Origin: Robbsia sp. KACC 23696
GTDB lineage: Bacteria; Pseudomonadota; Gammaproteobacteria; Burkholderiales; Burkholderiaceae
Length of the DNA: 64,000 nucleotides
Direction: 5' to 3'
Assembly: GCF_039852015.1 (NCBI RefSeq)
Contig: NZ_CP156628.1
Span: 1,054,001-1,118,000 of the forward strand
The translations under genes and the position numbers were made by a program. This document shows, one piece after another, positions 1-8,766 of this stretch (position 1 is the stretch's first letter; every line of letters begins with the position of its first letter). Below the pieces are notes generated by a model, which saw only the letters and a program-made list of their open reading frames with translations, searched no databases and was not told where the DNA came from.

Positions 1-88
1 TACGCGGCTGGCCGACCACATGCCCCGCTTCCTCGTAATACAAGCGCACGCCATCGGGCGTACTCGCAAAGCCACTTGCCACATTCAT
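1..88 (-). CDS. alpha/beta hydrolase, N-terminal fragment
   Basis: Only the first 29 codons lie in the window; the gene runs off the left edge. An ATG at 88 (minus) is preceded by AAGGAA seven bases upstream. The peptide reads MNVASGFASTPDGVRLYYEE and then AGHVVGQPR. The pattern 'DGVRLYYEEAG' is the usual first strand of alpha/beta-hydrolase fold esterases and lyases. It follows the aminotransferase by 51 bases on the same strand, so it is probably the last or a late gene of the same operon. The fold assignment rests on a short stretch only. Confidence 0.6.
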   Translation of the reverse strand, partial: MNVASGFASTPDGVRLYYEEAGHVVGQPR

Positions 89-139
89 CTTGATTTCCTT
101 TCGTTTGCGTCGCGTGCGGCGCCGTCCTGGCGCCACCGA

Positions 140-1351
140 TCAAAACTGTGCCGCGATAGGCGCGTCGCCTTGCTCGCGTGCCGCTTGCAAGGCATGCGGC
201 AGGCAGTCACAAAAGGCTTGGGACCACGCGCGCGGCACCGACAGGCTGACCTTGATGAAACGGTCCCCGAAGCGCGGCGTGTGATACGCACCCTGCCGAA
301 CCATGATGCCGTGCGCGGCAAATGCCTTAACCAACGCTTCCGGTCGCACGCCGGCATCGACACACTCGATCACCAGAAAATTGCCATGCGAGGGATAGAC
401 CGCGACCTTCAAGCCCGGCTGAAGCTTTACCGCCTCGACCACATCCGCTTGGTTCTGCTGCACCAGCGCACGCAAGGTGGTGAGCCACTCGGCCTTGACC
501 GAGAAGCCCGCCAAAGCACCTTTCTGCGCAATGACGCTGGCGCCCAACGGCGCCTCCGAGAACGGCAGGATGCGATCGAGCAGGGACGGGTGCGCCACCA
601 GCGCGCCCAGCCGCAGCCCCGCGAAACCCAACCATTTCGAGAAACTGACGATCGTCACCGTGCCTTCCGGATAGAAATCGGCCGCCAGCGTGTGCTCCGC
701 CGCAAAGTCCCGGTACGTGCAGTCGTGGATCAGAATCGCACCGATCTCCTTCGCCCGATCGGCGAAAGCCTTGATCTCGTCACGGGTGTAGCAGACGCCG
801 AGCGGATTATTCGGATCGACCAGGTAAATCACGGCGGTTGCCGCGCCCGCTTCCGGACTGCTTAGGCTGGCCGCGTCGCTGTCCGATGCCGATCGCGTCG
901 CCGCGCGCAGCGCATCGGCGCCGAGGCGGAACGCATGCTCGTCGCCGTAGATCGGTATCTCGGTAATCGGCGAGCCGGCGCGCGCGGCGAACTGCAGCGG
1001 CCATTTCCAGCCCGGATCCGTCGTCACGAAGCCCTTGCCCGGCCCGCAGAAAGCCCGACAGGCGAGCGCCAGGGCCGCGACGGCCCCGTCGGTAACCACG
1101 GCGCGCGACGCAGCGGCCTCCCCTTTCAAACCAAGATCGGCAACGATCGCGTCCCGCAGGGCCTCCAAACCCAATGGCGGTGCATAGGCATTGAAACCGG
1201 CATCGTCGATCGCGGCATGCAAGGCGGCGCGCACGGCGGGATGCGTCGGCGCGTGGTTGGTGTTCTGCCCAAGCCACATCAAGTCCGGCGTGTTGAACAG
1301 CGTATCGAAATAGGCGTTGCGTTCCTGCGCCACGGCGTGAACGGTGCTCAT
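140..1351 (-). CDS. class I/II PLP-dependent aminotransferase
   Basis: 403 residues, start at ATG 1351. That ATG overlaps the stop of the upstream SDR gene (TGATG), which argues for this start and for translational coupling. Fold type I aminotransferase features: DPNNPLG near residues 180-185 (PLP ring contact Asn), D210 and Y213, and the Schiff-base lysine K239 in SFSKWLGFAGLRLG, followed by the phosphate-binding Arg. The family includes histidinol-phosphate and aspartate-type aminotransferases; the substrate cannot be read from the sequence. Residues 152-170 form a Ser/Ala-rich insert. In context it would take or give the amino group in the degradation pathway encoded by this operon. Confidence 0.85.
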   Translation of the reverse strand: MSTVHAVAQERNAYFDTLFNTPDLMWLGQNTNHAPTHPAVRAALHAAIDDAGFNAYAPPLGLEALRDAIVADLGLKGEAAASRAVVTDGAVAALALACRAFCGPGKGFVTTDPGWKWPLQFAARAGSPITEIPIYGDEHAFRLGADALRAATRSASDSDAASLSSPEAGAATAVIYLVDPNNPLGVCYTRDEIKAFADRAKEIGAILIHDCTYRDFAAEHTLAADFYPEGTVTIVSFSKWLGFAGLRLGALVAHPSLLDRILPFSEAPLGASVIAQKGALAGFSVKAEWLTTLRALVQQNQADVVEAVKLQPGLKVAVYPSHGNFLVIECVDAGVRPEALVKAFAAHGIMVRQGAYHTPRFGDRFIKVSLSVPRAWSQAFCDCLPHALQAAREQGDAPIAAQF

Positions 1352-2172
1352 CAAACCGCTCCCGCGGCGGCCTGCGCCTTTTTGCTCGTCTTGATGATCG
1401 AACCGCGCGCGGCAATGCCGCCGTCGATCGTCACGATTGTGCCGGTGATATAGGCCGCGCGTGGCGACGCCAGAAACACCATCAAGTCCGCGACTTCCTC
1501 GGACTTTGCCGGCCGGCCGCCCGGATACATGGCGAAAAGCGCTTCCCATTGCGTTTCGTCGCCGTACATATCCTGCGCGCGGCGCTTCATCAGTTTCACC
1601 ATCCGATCCGTTTCCACCGGCCCCGGATTCACGCCGACGACGCGGATATTGTCATCGAGGCTGACACCGCCCAGCGCGCGCGTAAACGCCATCAACGCGG
1701 CGTTTCCCGTCGAACCGGCGATATAGTTCGCATCCCAATTTTCGCCCGAGTTGCCGATATCGTTGATGATCACGCCACCACCCCGCGCCTGCATTTTCGA
1801 GAAATACGCGCGCGTGAGCTCCATATAGCCGAATACCTTCAGCTCGAAACCGCGACGGATCGCGGCCGGGTCCAAGGCATCCAAGGGGCCGGACGGAATG
1901 TCGCCGGCGTTGTTGATCAGGATATCGATATCGCCTACCGCTTCCGCCAACGTTGGCATCGCGCCTTCTTCACCCAGATTCATCGGATAGATGCTGACCG
2001 TGACACCATGTCGTGCCTGAATCGCCTCGGCGGCCGCGGACAACGCTTCCGCGTTACGGGCGGCCAGATGCAAATGACAGCCTTCGGCGGCAAAGGCCCA
2101 GGCCGTTGCCAGCCCGATGCCCTTGGATGCGCCAGTGATCAGAACGGTTTTACCGGATAGGTCGAGATTCAT
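1351..2172 (-). CDS. SDR-family oxidoreductase with altered YxxxK motif
   Basis: 273 residues, start at ATG 2172; a longer open frame upstream lacks coding character. Rossmann motif TGASKGIG at 13-20 and NNAG at 87-90 mark a classical short-chain dehydrogenase/reductase using NAD(P). The catalytic tyrosine is Y150, but position +4, normally lysine, is serine (Y-I-A-G-S154), and the usual serine 13 residues before Tyr is not obvious. Some SDR subfamilies share this YIxGSxGNAALMAFTRALG pattern, so it is a divergent enzyme rather than a broken gene. The C-terminal GG-IAARGS end is normal. Same operon as its neighbours; a 168-base gap separates it from the GntR gene. Confidence 0.85.
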   Translation of the reverse strand: MNLDLSGKTVLITGASKGIGLATAWAFAAEGCHLHLAARNAEALSAAAEAIQARHGVTVSIYPMNLGEEGAMPTLAEAVGDIDILINNAGDIPSGPLDALDPAAIRRGFELKVFGYMELTRAYFSKMQARGGGVIINDIGNSGENWDANYIAGSTGNAALMAFTRALGGVSLDDNIRVVGVNPGPVETDRMVKLMKRRAQDMYGDETQWEALFAMYPGGRPAKSEEVADLMVFLASPRAAYITGTIVTIDGGIAARGSIIKTSKKAQAAAGAV

Positions 2173-2340
2173 CGTCTTCAGTCTCACAAAAAAGTGTGGC
2201 GTGCCGAGTGGATCGGCAGCGCCCACGGGTGGCTGACGCACCCCACACGCTTCATGGCGGCGCGCTCATCCGGAAAAAGTCCCTGGCAGACCAGGATCAT
2301 CGGCCTTGGCCGAGGTAAGCCGCGATGGCGATCGGTCGCG

Positions 2341-3081
2341 TCAAGACATGAACGACGCATTCGATACCGTTTGCAGATGCGGTACCGCGGCAATGAAGTC
2401 GACGAGATCGTCACCAAGCAGCACGACGTGATCGCTCGCCGCGAGTTGCGCGCCATCGGCGTCGGCCTTGACGATGGCATCGATGATTCGTTGATGCTCG
2501 TCGATCGTCGATGTCATCCGGCCCGGCTGATAAGTAACGAACCGTCGATAGGGCGCCACGCGCTTGCGCAGTGCGCGGGTCTGCTCCGCCACGTAGGCCG
2601 TGTTCGATGCCTCGTAAAGCTGATCGTGAAACACGGCGTTTATTTCGTAGAAGCGCGGCGAATCCTGCGTGCTCAATGCCTGCGTCAATTCGGCATGCGT
2701 CGCGATCATCGCGGCCTTCTGCGCCGGCGTCGCGCGCCGCGCGGCAAAGCGTGCACACAAGCCTTCCAATGCCGCCATGACCTCGAACATCTCGGTGAGC
2801 ATGGGCAGTGACAGCGTCGCCACGGTCACGCCCTGACGGCCGCGCATCTCGACGAGCCCAAGCGCTTCCAGCGCCTTGAACGCTTCGCGAACCGGCGTGC
2901 GCGAGGCGCCGAACTGCGCGGAGATCTCGGCCTCATCGAGCCGCGCGCCGGGGATCAGCGCACCACTGAAAATCTGATTTTCCAGCGCTTTTTGAATCGT
3001 CTCCGCCAAGGTCGCCGGCTTTTCCAGCGGCGCCGAGGTGTCCGGCACGGGCGTTATATTTTCCATCGTCGTGTGCTTCAT
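2341..3081 (-). CDS. GntR-family (FadR/FCD-type) transcriptional regulator
   Basis: 246 residues from ATG 3081; a TTG at 3096 and an ATG at 3066 are other possible starts. The N-terminal winged helix-turn-helix is seen in the stretch EAEISAQFGASRTPVREAF and then KALEALGLVEMRGRQGVTV. The C-terminal half is an all-helical FCD ligand domain with the metal-site pattern F-H-D-Q-L-Y and a later H (around SDHVVLL). FCD regulators usually repress operons for organic-acid and sugar-acid use and are released by a pathway intermediate. It lies inside the operon, 18 bases after the dioxygenase, so it probably controls this locus, possibly at the palindromes near 8496-8524. Confidence 0.9.
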   Translation of the reverse strand: MKHTTMENITPVPDTSAPLEKPATLAETIQKALENQIFSGALIPGARLDEAEISAQFGASRTPVREAFKALEALGLVEMRGRQGVTVATLSLPMLTEMFEVMAALEGLCARFAARRATPAQKAAMIATHAELTQALSTQDSPRFYEINAVFHDQLYEASNTAYVAEQTRALRKRVAPYRRFVTYQPGRMTSTIDEHQRIIDAIVKADADGAQLAASDHVVLLGDDLVDFIAAVPHLQTVSNASFMS

Positions 3082-3099
3082 CTTGCTTACCTGCAAAGG

Positions 3100-3936
3100 C
3101 TAAAACGGTCTATCGCCGGCCACCGTCGTGCGATGCATGACCCGGCGATATTTCTCATCATCGTACGGCGTTGCGCAATGCATCGTCGAACGGTTGTCCC
3201 AAATCAATAAATCGCCCGGTTGCCAGACATGGCGATAGGTAAATCGCGGATCGATCGCATGGGCGTTCAGCTCCGCCAGCAATGCATCGCCCTCCTCGGC
3301 CATTCCCTCGATGCCGCGCACGACATCTTGCCCTACGTACAGCGACAGTCGCCCTGTTTCGGGATGGGTGCGCACCAGCGGATGGCTGATGTCCGGCACC
3401 GCCTCGCGTTGCGCATCCGATAACGGCGTGCGATCGGCAAAGGCTTTTCCATAATAAGTCGCGTAGGAATGCACGCCTTTCAGCGAACGAATCCGCTTTT
3501 GCGTCTCGCCATCCAGCGCTTCATAGGCCGCATGCATCGATGCGAATAACGTGTCCGCCCCTTCCGGGGGCGTCTCCAAGGCGTACAGCAGCGAGCCCAG
3601 ACAAGGCTCCGCTTTATACGAAAGATCGGAGTGCCAGTTCCAGCCTTCCTTGTGATTGCCGATCGGCTTGCCGCCATCCACGACGTTCGACAGGACATAC
3701 ACCTCGGGGAAATCCGGCTTCAGGAACTGCTTTAGCACATGCGTCAACAGCGGGCCAAAACGACGCGAGAAACCGACGTGATCGGCTTCCGTCAATGTCT
3801 GCCCGCGAAACAGCAGCAGCGCGTGCGTATTCAAGGCATGGCGGATCAAGGCAAAATCCGCATCGCCAACCGGTTCCCGCAAATCGATACCGCCGACTTC
3901 CATGCCGATGAACGGCGTGATGGTACGCAATTCCAT
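3100..3936 (-). CDS. TauD/TfdA-family Fe(II)/2-oxoglutarate dioxygenase
   Basis: 278 residues, ATG 3936 with AGGAG nine bases upstream. The 2-His-1-Asp iron site is visible: H102-x-D104 in NWHSDLSYK and the distal H253 in STMHCATPYD; the 2-oxoglutarate arginine is in RRVMHRTT near 265-269. The length is typical for the family (taurine, 2,4-D and alkylsulfonate dioxygenases). It hydroxylates or oxidatively cleaves a small substrate with release of CO2 and succinate. Standing in an operon with an NMT1/SsuA-type importer, it is the likely first attack on the imported compound. The substrate is not known; taurine is possible, but no sulfonate-specific partner is present. Confidence 0.9.
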   Translation of the reverse strand: MELRTITPFIGMEVGGIDLREPVGDADFALIRHALNTHALLLFRGQTLTEADHVGFSRRFGPLLTHVLKQFLKPDFPEVYVLSNVVDGGKPIGNHKEGWNWHSDLSYKAEPCLGSLLYALETPPEGADTLFASMHAAYEALDGETQKRIRSLKGVHSYATYYGKAFADRTPLSDAQREAVPDISHPLVRTHPETGRLSLYVGQDVVRGIEGMAEEGDALLAELNAHAIDPRFTYRHVWQPGDLLIWDNRSTMHCATPYDDEKYRRVMHRTTVAGDRPF

Positions 3937-4060
3937 TCGCTGCTGCTCCTTGGTTTATCGTCGTCGCCTGCTCTCGACATCCCCATTCTCACGCGGCGCG
4001 ATCACCCGCCATCGATCCCGCTGCCCACCCTCGCCGCCCTGCCTTTTTCCGCGATGCATT

Positions 4061-4807
4061 TCAGTCCCGATAGCTTGGATCGATCTTGTCGAGCATCCGG
4101 ATAAAAGCCGGCCATTCGCGCATCCCGGCCGGCAGGATATCGCCGGACTGCTCGTTGAATTGCCGCGACGCCAACGCCGTGATCTCAGGCGACGGCAAGA
4201 CCACGCAAGCGCCGCCACCCGCCGCGGCTTGTACTGCCAGCTGGATGCGTGCGGCACGTTCGAAGTGATGCATCAACACGAACGCCTCCGGCACCGTTCG
4301 ACCCACCGTCAAGACGCCGTGATTGCGGAGAACCAGCGTGTGATGGGTGCCGAGATCACGCACCAGGCGCTCACGCTCGCCCAATTCGAGCGCCACGCCC
4401 TCGTAATCGTGATAACCGGTATGTCCCTGATAACGCATCGCGAACTGACTGTACGGCTCAAGTCCTTTTTCCAAGGCCGACACGGCGGTAGCCGCCTCGG
4501 AGTGCGTATGCAAGACACAGTGCGCATCCGCGCGACCGGCATGGATCGCGCTATGAATGACGAAACCGGCCCGGTTCACCGGATGATCGCTCGGCTCGAC
4601 CTTATTGCCGTCGTGATCGATCTTGACGAAGCAGGACGCATTGATTTCCGAGAAAAACAATCCGTAGGGATTGATCAGGAAATGGCCGGGCTCGTCGGGC
4701 AGGCGCACCGAAATATGGTTGTAGATCAGATCGTCAAGTCCGTAATGCGCCACCAGGCGGTAACAGGCCGCCAGTTCCACGCGAAGTGCCTTTTCTCTTT
4801 CGTCCAT
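4061..4807 (-). CDS. class II aldolase/adducin-family protein
   Basis: 248 residues, ATG 4807. Class II aldolase/adducin domain across the whole length. The zinc ligands are H100-T-H102 in CVLHTHSEAA and H163 in LVLRNHGV. The family contains fuculose- and ribulose-phosphate aldolases/epimerases as well as decarboxylases; members of about 250 residues next to NMT1 transporters are usually unassigned. It would cleave or decarboxylate the intermediate made by the dioxygenase. It lies 124 bases upstream of the dioxygenase gene and 68 bases after the permease gene, all on one strand. Confidence 0.85.
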   Translation of the reverse strand: MDEREKALRVELAACYRLVAHYGLDDLIYNHISVRLPDEPGHFLINPYGLFFSEINASCFVKIDHDGNKVEPSDHPVNRAGFVIHSAIHAGRADAHCVLHTHSEAATAVSALEKGLEPYSQFAMRYQGHTGYHDYEGVALELGERERLVRDLGTHHTLVLRNHGVLTVGRTVPEAFVLMHHFERAARIQLAVQAAAGGGACVVLPSPEITALASRQFNEQSGDILPAGMREWPAFIRMLDKIDPSYRD

Positions 4808-4875
4808 CGCCTTTCTCTGCCAAGAGGTTCATTCGAGTTGCGCCGCCGCACGGATCGGAACGCGTCGTCGCGACG

Positions 4876-5727
4876 CTACTGCCACCACACGAGCCGCTTA
4901 TCGATTGCGGCGATCGCGCCATACAGGATCATGCTGGCCAGCGACGCGCTCACGACCGCCACCCAGACGCCTAAATAGTCGACCTGTTGCGTCGATTCGA
5001 AAATGATCCGTCCGATGCCTTGATAGGCGCCGAGCATTTCGCTAACGATCGCGATCACCATACTGCGCGGCAGGGCGACCCGCAGACCCGTCACGATCGA
5101 CGGCAGCGCCGCCGGCAATTGCAGCCGTCGCAAGATCGACAGACGCGACGCGCCGAAGCTGCGCATCAAGCCGATTGCCGCGGGCTCGGCCCGTTTCAAA
5201 CCATGCAAGGCGTTGACGAGGACCACGAAGCCCGTCGACAACGCAACCAGCGCGACCTTCGACGCGGAACCCATGCCGAACCAGATCAACGTCAATGGCA
5301 CATAGCCGACGATCGGCACCGAATTCACGGCCACCAGCACCGGCATCACGATCCGTTCCAGCGCTTTCGACGAATGCAGCACCACGCCAAGCAATACGCC
5401 GATCAGGCCGCCCAAGACAAACCCGCCGAGCGACTCGCCCACCGTTGCAAACAAGGCGGTCCGCAGCAGCGATCCATCCTGTCCCATCCGTTCCGCAACC
5501 GCGGTCAAGTGCGGCAACACGAAAGGGGGAATCTTGAACAGTCGAATCGCGCCCTCCCACAGTACGACGATGATCAGGAGCGTTAGCAGGACCGGCCACA
5601 CGGCATCCAAGCGCCGCAGTGCGCTGCGGAGCGTCGAGCCGGCTTCCGCGCGCGGCGTGATTGCCGACGCATCGGGCGTCAGGGCCCGTGTCTCGTTGGA
5701 GGAATTGCTCATATCGACGAATGCCAC
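4876..5727 (-). CDS. ABC transporter permease (SsuC/TauC-type)
   Basis: 283 residues if it begins at GTG 5727, which has GGAGGG seven bases upstream; an ATG at 5712 is the other choice. The gene overlaps the end of the preceding permease by 19 bases, implying coupling. About six membrane segments follow a roughly 35-residue cytoplasmic N-terminus. The EAA loop that contacts the ATPase is visible as MRSFGASRLSILRRLQLPAA with a following LP. It pairs with the permease at 5709-6497 as a heterodimeric channel of the nitrate/taurine/NMT1 importer group. Confidence 0.9.
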   Translation of the reverse strand: MAFVDMSNSSNETRALTPDASAITPRAEAGSTLRSALRRLDAVWPVLLTLLIIVVLWEGAIRLFKIPPFVLPHLTAVAERMGQDGSLLRTALFATVGESLGGFVLGGLIGVLLGVVLHSSKALERIVMPVLVAVNSVPIVGYVPLTLIWFGMGSASKVALVALSTGFVVLVNALHGLKRAEPAAIGLMRSFGASRLSILRRLQLPAALPSIVTGLRVALPRSMVIAIVSEMLGAYQGIGRIIFESTQQVDYLGVWVAVVSASLASMILYGAIAAIDKRLVWWQ

Positions 5728-6497
5728 CAGACCACCCTCCGTTCAACGGCCGAAATCAAGCCATATAAGCCGCTTCCCATGACGCCGCAGGCAACGATCG
5801 TCGTCCACAGACGTACCATGTCCTCGGTGTACATCGACTGCAATAACATCACGCCCAAACCGACCGTCTCGCCAAACCATTCGCCGACGATCGAGCCGAT
5901 CAGGCTGAGGGCAATCGCCACGCGCAGGCCGACCATGATTTGCGGCAGGGCGCTAGGCAACGCCAATTTCATAAAGAGCGTCAATCGGCTTGCACCGAAG
6001 GAGCGCATCAGATCGATCTGCGACGGATCCACCGCGCGCAGTCCGCGCAGCGTATTTACCGTCACCGGGAAGAAGGATAGGAACAGCGCCATGACCACCT
6101 TTGCAAGCAAGGTGTTGCCGAACCAGATCACGACCAGGGCACCAAAGGCCACCACTGGCATCGTTTGCGAGACGACGAAGATCGGAAACACCGACCGTTC
6201 CAATGTGCGCACATAGGCGAACGTCACGCCGAACAGCGCACCCAGAATCGTGCCGCCGACAAAACCCAGAACGGTTTCGAGCAACGTTCGACCGAAACTG
6301 GCCAACAAGGCATCGTGAATCGACCATGCATCCACGGCCACCGCGGAGAGCGCCGGGAGATAGCGCGGGGACACATGGAATAGCAGCGTACCAAACTGCC
6401 AGGCGAACGCCAGCGCGATCACCGTGAGGCAGGTGGTTGCCGCTTGCGAACGCAGCCAGGCCGGCGCCTTCGGATAAGACATGGCGGACGATGCCAT
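5709..6497 (-). CDS. ABC transporter permease (SsuC/TauC-type)
   Basis: 262 residues from ATG 6497, with AGAGG eight bases upstream; the open frame continues upstream inside the ATPase gene but that part is a shadow. Membrane segments are spread over the protein, and the EAA loop reads LMRSFGASRLTLFMKLALPS. It begins 14 bases after the ATPase gene ends. Together with the next permease it forms the membrane part of one importer. Two non-identical permeases with a single ATPase suggest a heterodimer in this branch of the family, where homodimers are more common. Confidence 0.9.
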   Translation of the reverse strand: MASSAMSYPKAPAWLRSQAATTCLTVIALAFAWQFGTLLFHVSPRYLPALSAVAVDAWSIHDALLASFGRTLLETVLGFVGGTILGALFGVTFAYVRTLERSVFPIFVVSQTMPVVAFGALVVIWFGNTLLAKVVMALFLSFFPVTVNTLRGLRAVDPSQIDLMRSFGASRLTLFMKLALPSALPQIMVGLRVAIALSLIGSIVGEWFGETVGLGVMLLQSMYTEDMVRLWTTIVACGVMGSGLYGLISAVERRVVWWHSSI

Positions 6498-6511
6498 TGG
6501 GGATACCTCTC

Positions 6512-7438
6512 TCAAGCGCGATTGGCGGCAAACGACTTCATGCTTTCTTCCTCGATCACGTCGAGCAAGCGTTTCTTGATTGCGATGAAGGTCGGATCGG
6601 TGACCAGTGACGGATCGCGTGGTCGCGGCAGATCGATTACTTCCTCGCACTTGATCGTGCCGGGGCGCGACGTCATCACCACGACCCGATCACCGAGAAA
6701 AATCGCTTCATCGATATCGTGCGTGATGAACAGCACGGTGCGTCGACGCTTCGCCCAAATATTGAGAAGCCAGTGCTGCATCTTCGTACGCGTCAACGCA
6801 TCGAGTGCACCGAAAGGCTCGTCCAGCAGCATCAGATCGCGTTCGAAGAGGAAGGTCCGCATCAACGCGACGCGTTGGCGCATACCGCCCGACAGCTGTT
6901 GCGGATAATGTTTCTCGAAACCGCTCAAGCCGAACTCGGGGAACATTGCTTCGGCGCGCCGGCGCGCTTCGCTGCGAGACATGCCCTCCACTTCGAGGGC
7001 CAGAATCGCGTTGTCCAGCACCGTTCGCCAGGGGAATAGCAGATCGCGTTGCGGCATGAACGCGACCTTACCCAACAACTTGCCATCGGGCTGGGGCACA
7101 TTGTCGAACAGCACCGCCCCGTCGTCGTCGGGCGGCAGCAGGCCGGCGATCATATTGAACAGGGTCGACTTGCCGCAGCCGGAAGGCCCGACGAGCGTCA
7201 CGAACTCGCCGCGGCGAATCCGTAAGTCGACATTGCGCACGGCCACCGTTTCCTGGGCGCCGTTGCCGAATCGCTTCCAGACGTTGACCAGCTCGAGTTG
7301 CGGCACCGATTGTCCGGGCACGGCGGCGGACGTCGACGCACCGGCGGCGCTTGCGGTATAGGCGGATGTATGGGCCGAAAGGCCAGCGGGCGTGTCAGAC
7401 CGATAAGGCGCGGCCGTATCGAGAGCGAGATCGTTCAA
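6512..7438 (-). CDS. ABC transporter ATP-binding protein (SsuB/TauB-type)
   Basis: 308 residues. No ATG or GTG is available at the front; the TTG at 7438 has AGGGG seven bases upstream and is taken as the start. Walker A GPSGCGKST at 84-92, signature LSGGM at 181-185, Walker B LMLLDEP at 201-207, and the switch histidine in FITHDIDEA. The first 48 residues are a Ser/Ala/Thr-rich extension not needed for the fold. It energises the two following permeases and would work with the binding protein encoded 34 bases upstream. Confidence 0.92.
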   Translation of the reverse strand: MNDLALDTAAPYRSDTPAGLSAHTSAYTASAAGASTSAAVPGQSVPQLELVNVWKRFGNGAQETVAVRNVDLRIRRGEFVTLVGPSGCGKSTLFNMIAGLLPPDDDGAVLFDNVPQPDGKLLGKVAFMPQRDLLFPWRTVLDNAILALEVEGMSRSEARRRAEAMFPEFGLSGFEKHYPQQLSGGMRQRVALMRTFLFERDLMLLDEPFGALDALTRTKMQHWLLNIWAKRRRTVLFITHDIDEAIFLGDRVVVMTSRPGTIKCEEVIDLPRPRDPSLVTDPTFIAIKKRLLDVIEEESMKSFAANRA

Positions 7439-7472
7439 GCAAATGCCCCTATGGGTTTTGGACGAAAGCGAA

Positions 7473-8483
7473 TCACAGCGATTTGTCTGCGGCCGGGACC
7501 TGCTGCCAGAGCGTCGGGTCGAATGCCTTGTTCAAATCGACAGGTGCTTTCAGGGCCTTGTAGGTCAGCAGCCGCTGCTGGATCGTATCGACCACGCTCA
7601 TATCGACCTCACCGATGCCGCTCTTGCCATCCTTGCCGCCCAACGCGAGCGTCGCGTACTGGTCGAGCATCGCTTCCTGGTGCGGTCGCTTGAGGCCGGG
7701 CGACTGCGCCATGACGATATCGATCGCTTCCTTACGATGCGCGAAGGCGTAAGCCCATCCCTTCAACGTGGCATCGAGAAACGCCTGCGACTCCTTGCGA
7801 TGCTCCTTCAGGTAGGTCTCCGAGACGACGATCGAATCCGCCACCGCCGTTACACCGTAATCGGACGGCTTGAACACGGTGAGATCGTTGATACCGTCTT
7901 CTTGCAGCGTCACGAATTCGTTATATCGCGTGGCTGTGGCGACATCGAAATCACCGTTGATAAACGGCGACATCGACGCTGCCTGCGGCACCATCGTCAG
8001 ATCCGAAGCCGTCAACTTCTGCGTGGCGAGCATGGCATAGAGCGTGTATTGCGCGCCGGTAAACCAGGTGGAAACCTTCTTGCCCTTGAAGTCCGCCAGG
8101 GTCTTGATCCCCGACTTCGCGCGCACCACGAAAACGTGGGGGCTTTGCTGGAGCATCATGCCGATCACGACCAAGGGCAGCCCTTTTTCGCGGGCGAACA
8201 TCTGTGCATCGGCGCCGCCGCCTACACCGAAGGTATCGGCGTTCGATCCCACCAATGTTTCCACATTGATATTGGGACCGCCGGGATTGATCGTGACGTC
8301 GAGGCCTGCGTCCTTATAGAAGCCCTTGGCCTTTGCAACGTAGTAGCCCGCGAACTGCGCCTGCGGTAGCCAGCGCAAACGCACCGACACTTTATCTTCC
8401 GCATGGACTACCGCGGACTGCGCCGCGCATACCAAAAAGGCCCCTGCAACCAGCATACCGCGGACAATCGACGACCTGATCAT
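7473..8483 (-). CDS. NMT1/THI5-like periplasmic substrate-binding protein
   Basis: 336 residues, ATG 8483 with GGGGA upstream. Residues 1-28 form a Sec signal peptide (MIRSSIVRGMLVAGAFLVCA, cleavage likely after VHA). The mature start VRLRWLPQAQFAGYYVAKAK is the hallmark of the NMT1/THI5 group that binds thiamine-pyrimidine precursors, riboflavin, taurine or aromatic sulfonates. GVGGGADAQM lines the ligand cleft. This is the first gene of the transport and degradation operon, preceded by two short palindromes. The ligand is unknown; the downstream oxygenase and aldolase indicate that it is degraded for growth and not salvaged as a vitamin. Confidence 0.88.
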   Translation of the reverse strand: MIRSSIVRGMLVAGAFLVCAAQSAVVHAEDKVSVRLRWLPQAQFAGYYVAKAKGFYKDAGLDVTINPGGPNINVETLVGSNADTFGVGGGADAQMFAREKGLPLVVIGMMLQQSPHVFVVRAKSGIKTLADFKGKKVSTWFTGAQYTLYAMLATQKLTASDLTMVPQAASMSPFINGDFDVATATRYNEFVTLQEDGINDLTVFKPSDYGVTAVADSIVVSETYLKEHRKESQAFLDATLKGWAYAFAHRKEAIDIVMAQSPGLKRPHQEAMLDQYATLALGGKDGKSGIGEVDMSVVDTIQQRLLTYKALKAPVDLNKAFDPTLWQQVPAADKSL

Positions 8484-8495
8484 TGCTTTTCCCCG

Positions 8496-8524
8496 TTTTA
8501 GATATACTAAAACTGCTTAAAGCA
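8496..8524. promoter_or_regulatory. two adjacent perfect palindromes, candidate operator of the NMT1 operon
   Basis: TTTTAG-N5-CTAAAA at 8496-8512 and TGCTT-A-AAGCA at 8514-8524 are perfect inverted repeats one base apart. They lie 13 to 41 bases upstream of the ATG of the binding-protein gene, where a promoter and operator are expected. FCD-type GntR proteins bind short palindromes of this size, and a gene of that type is in the operon. No promoter boxes with good spacing were identified. Confidence 0.45.
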
Positions 8525-8766
8525 ATATACGGGCCATGCGAAATTCGATTTTTGACTTTTTTGGCGCCTCGTTCTGGTGCGACTGCGCCTCGGCCGCGCG
8601 CACCACGGCGGCGATCGGCGCCGTGTTTTGGTGCGCAGCGTCGGGGCTGCATTACAATTCGCGCTGATGCGCGTCTGGCGCCTTGCCAGACTGCGATGGC
8701 GCGGCCATGAAATGGGCCGCGCGGCGGACGTGCGATTGGCGCGCGTCTTACCTACCCGTCGAGCGA

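Noticed and set aside
7351-8369. Plus-strand open frames opposite the NMT1-type binding protein
   Set aside because: Shadows of a minus-strand gene with a clear signal peptide and family motif.
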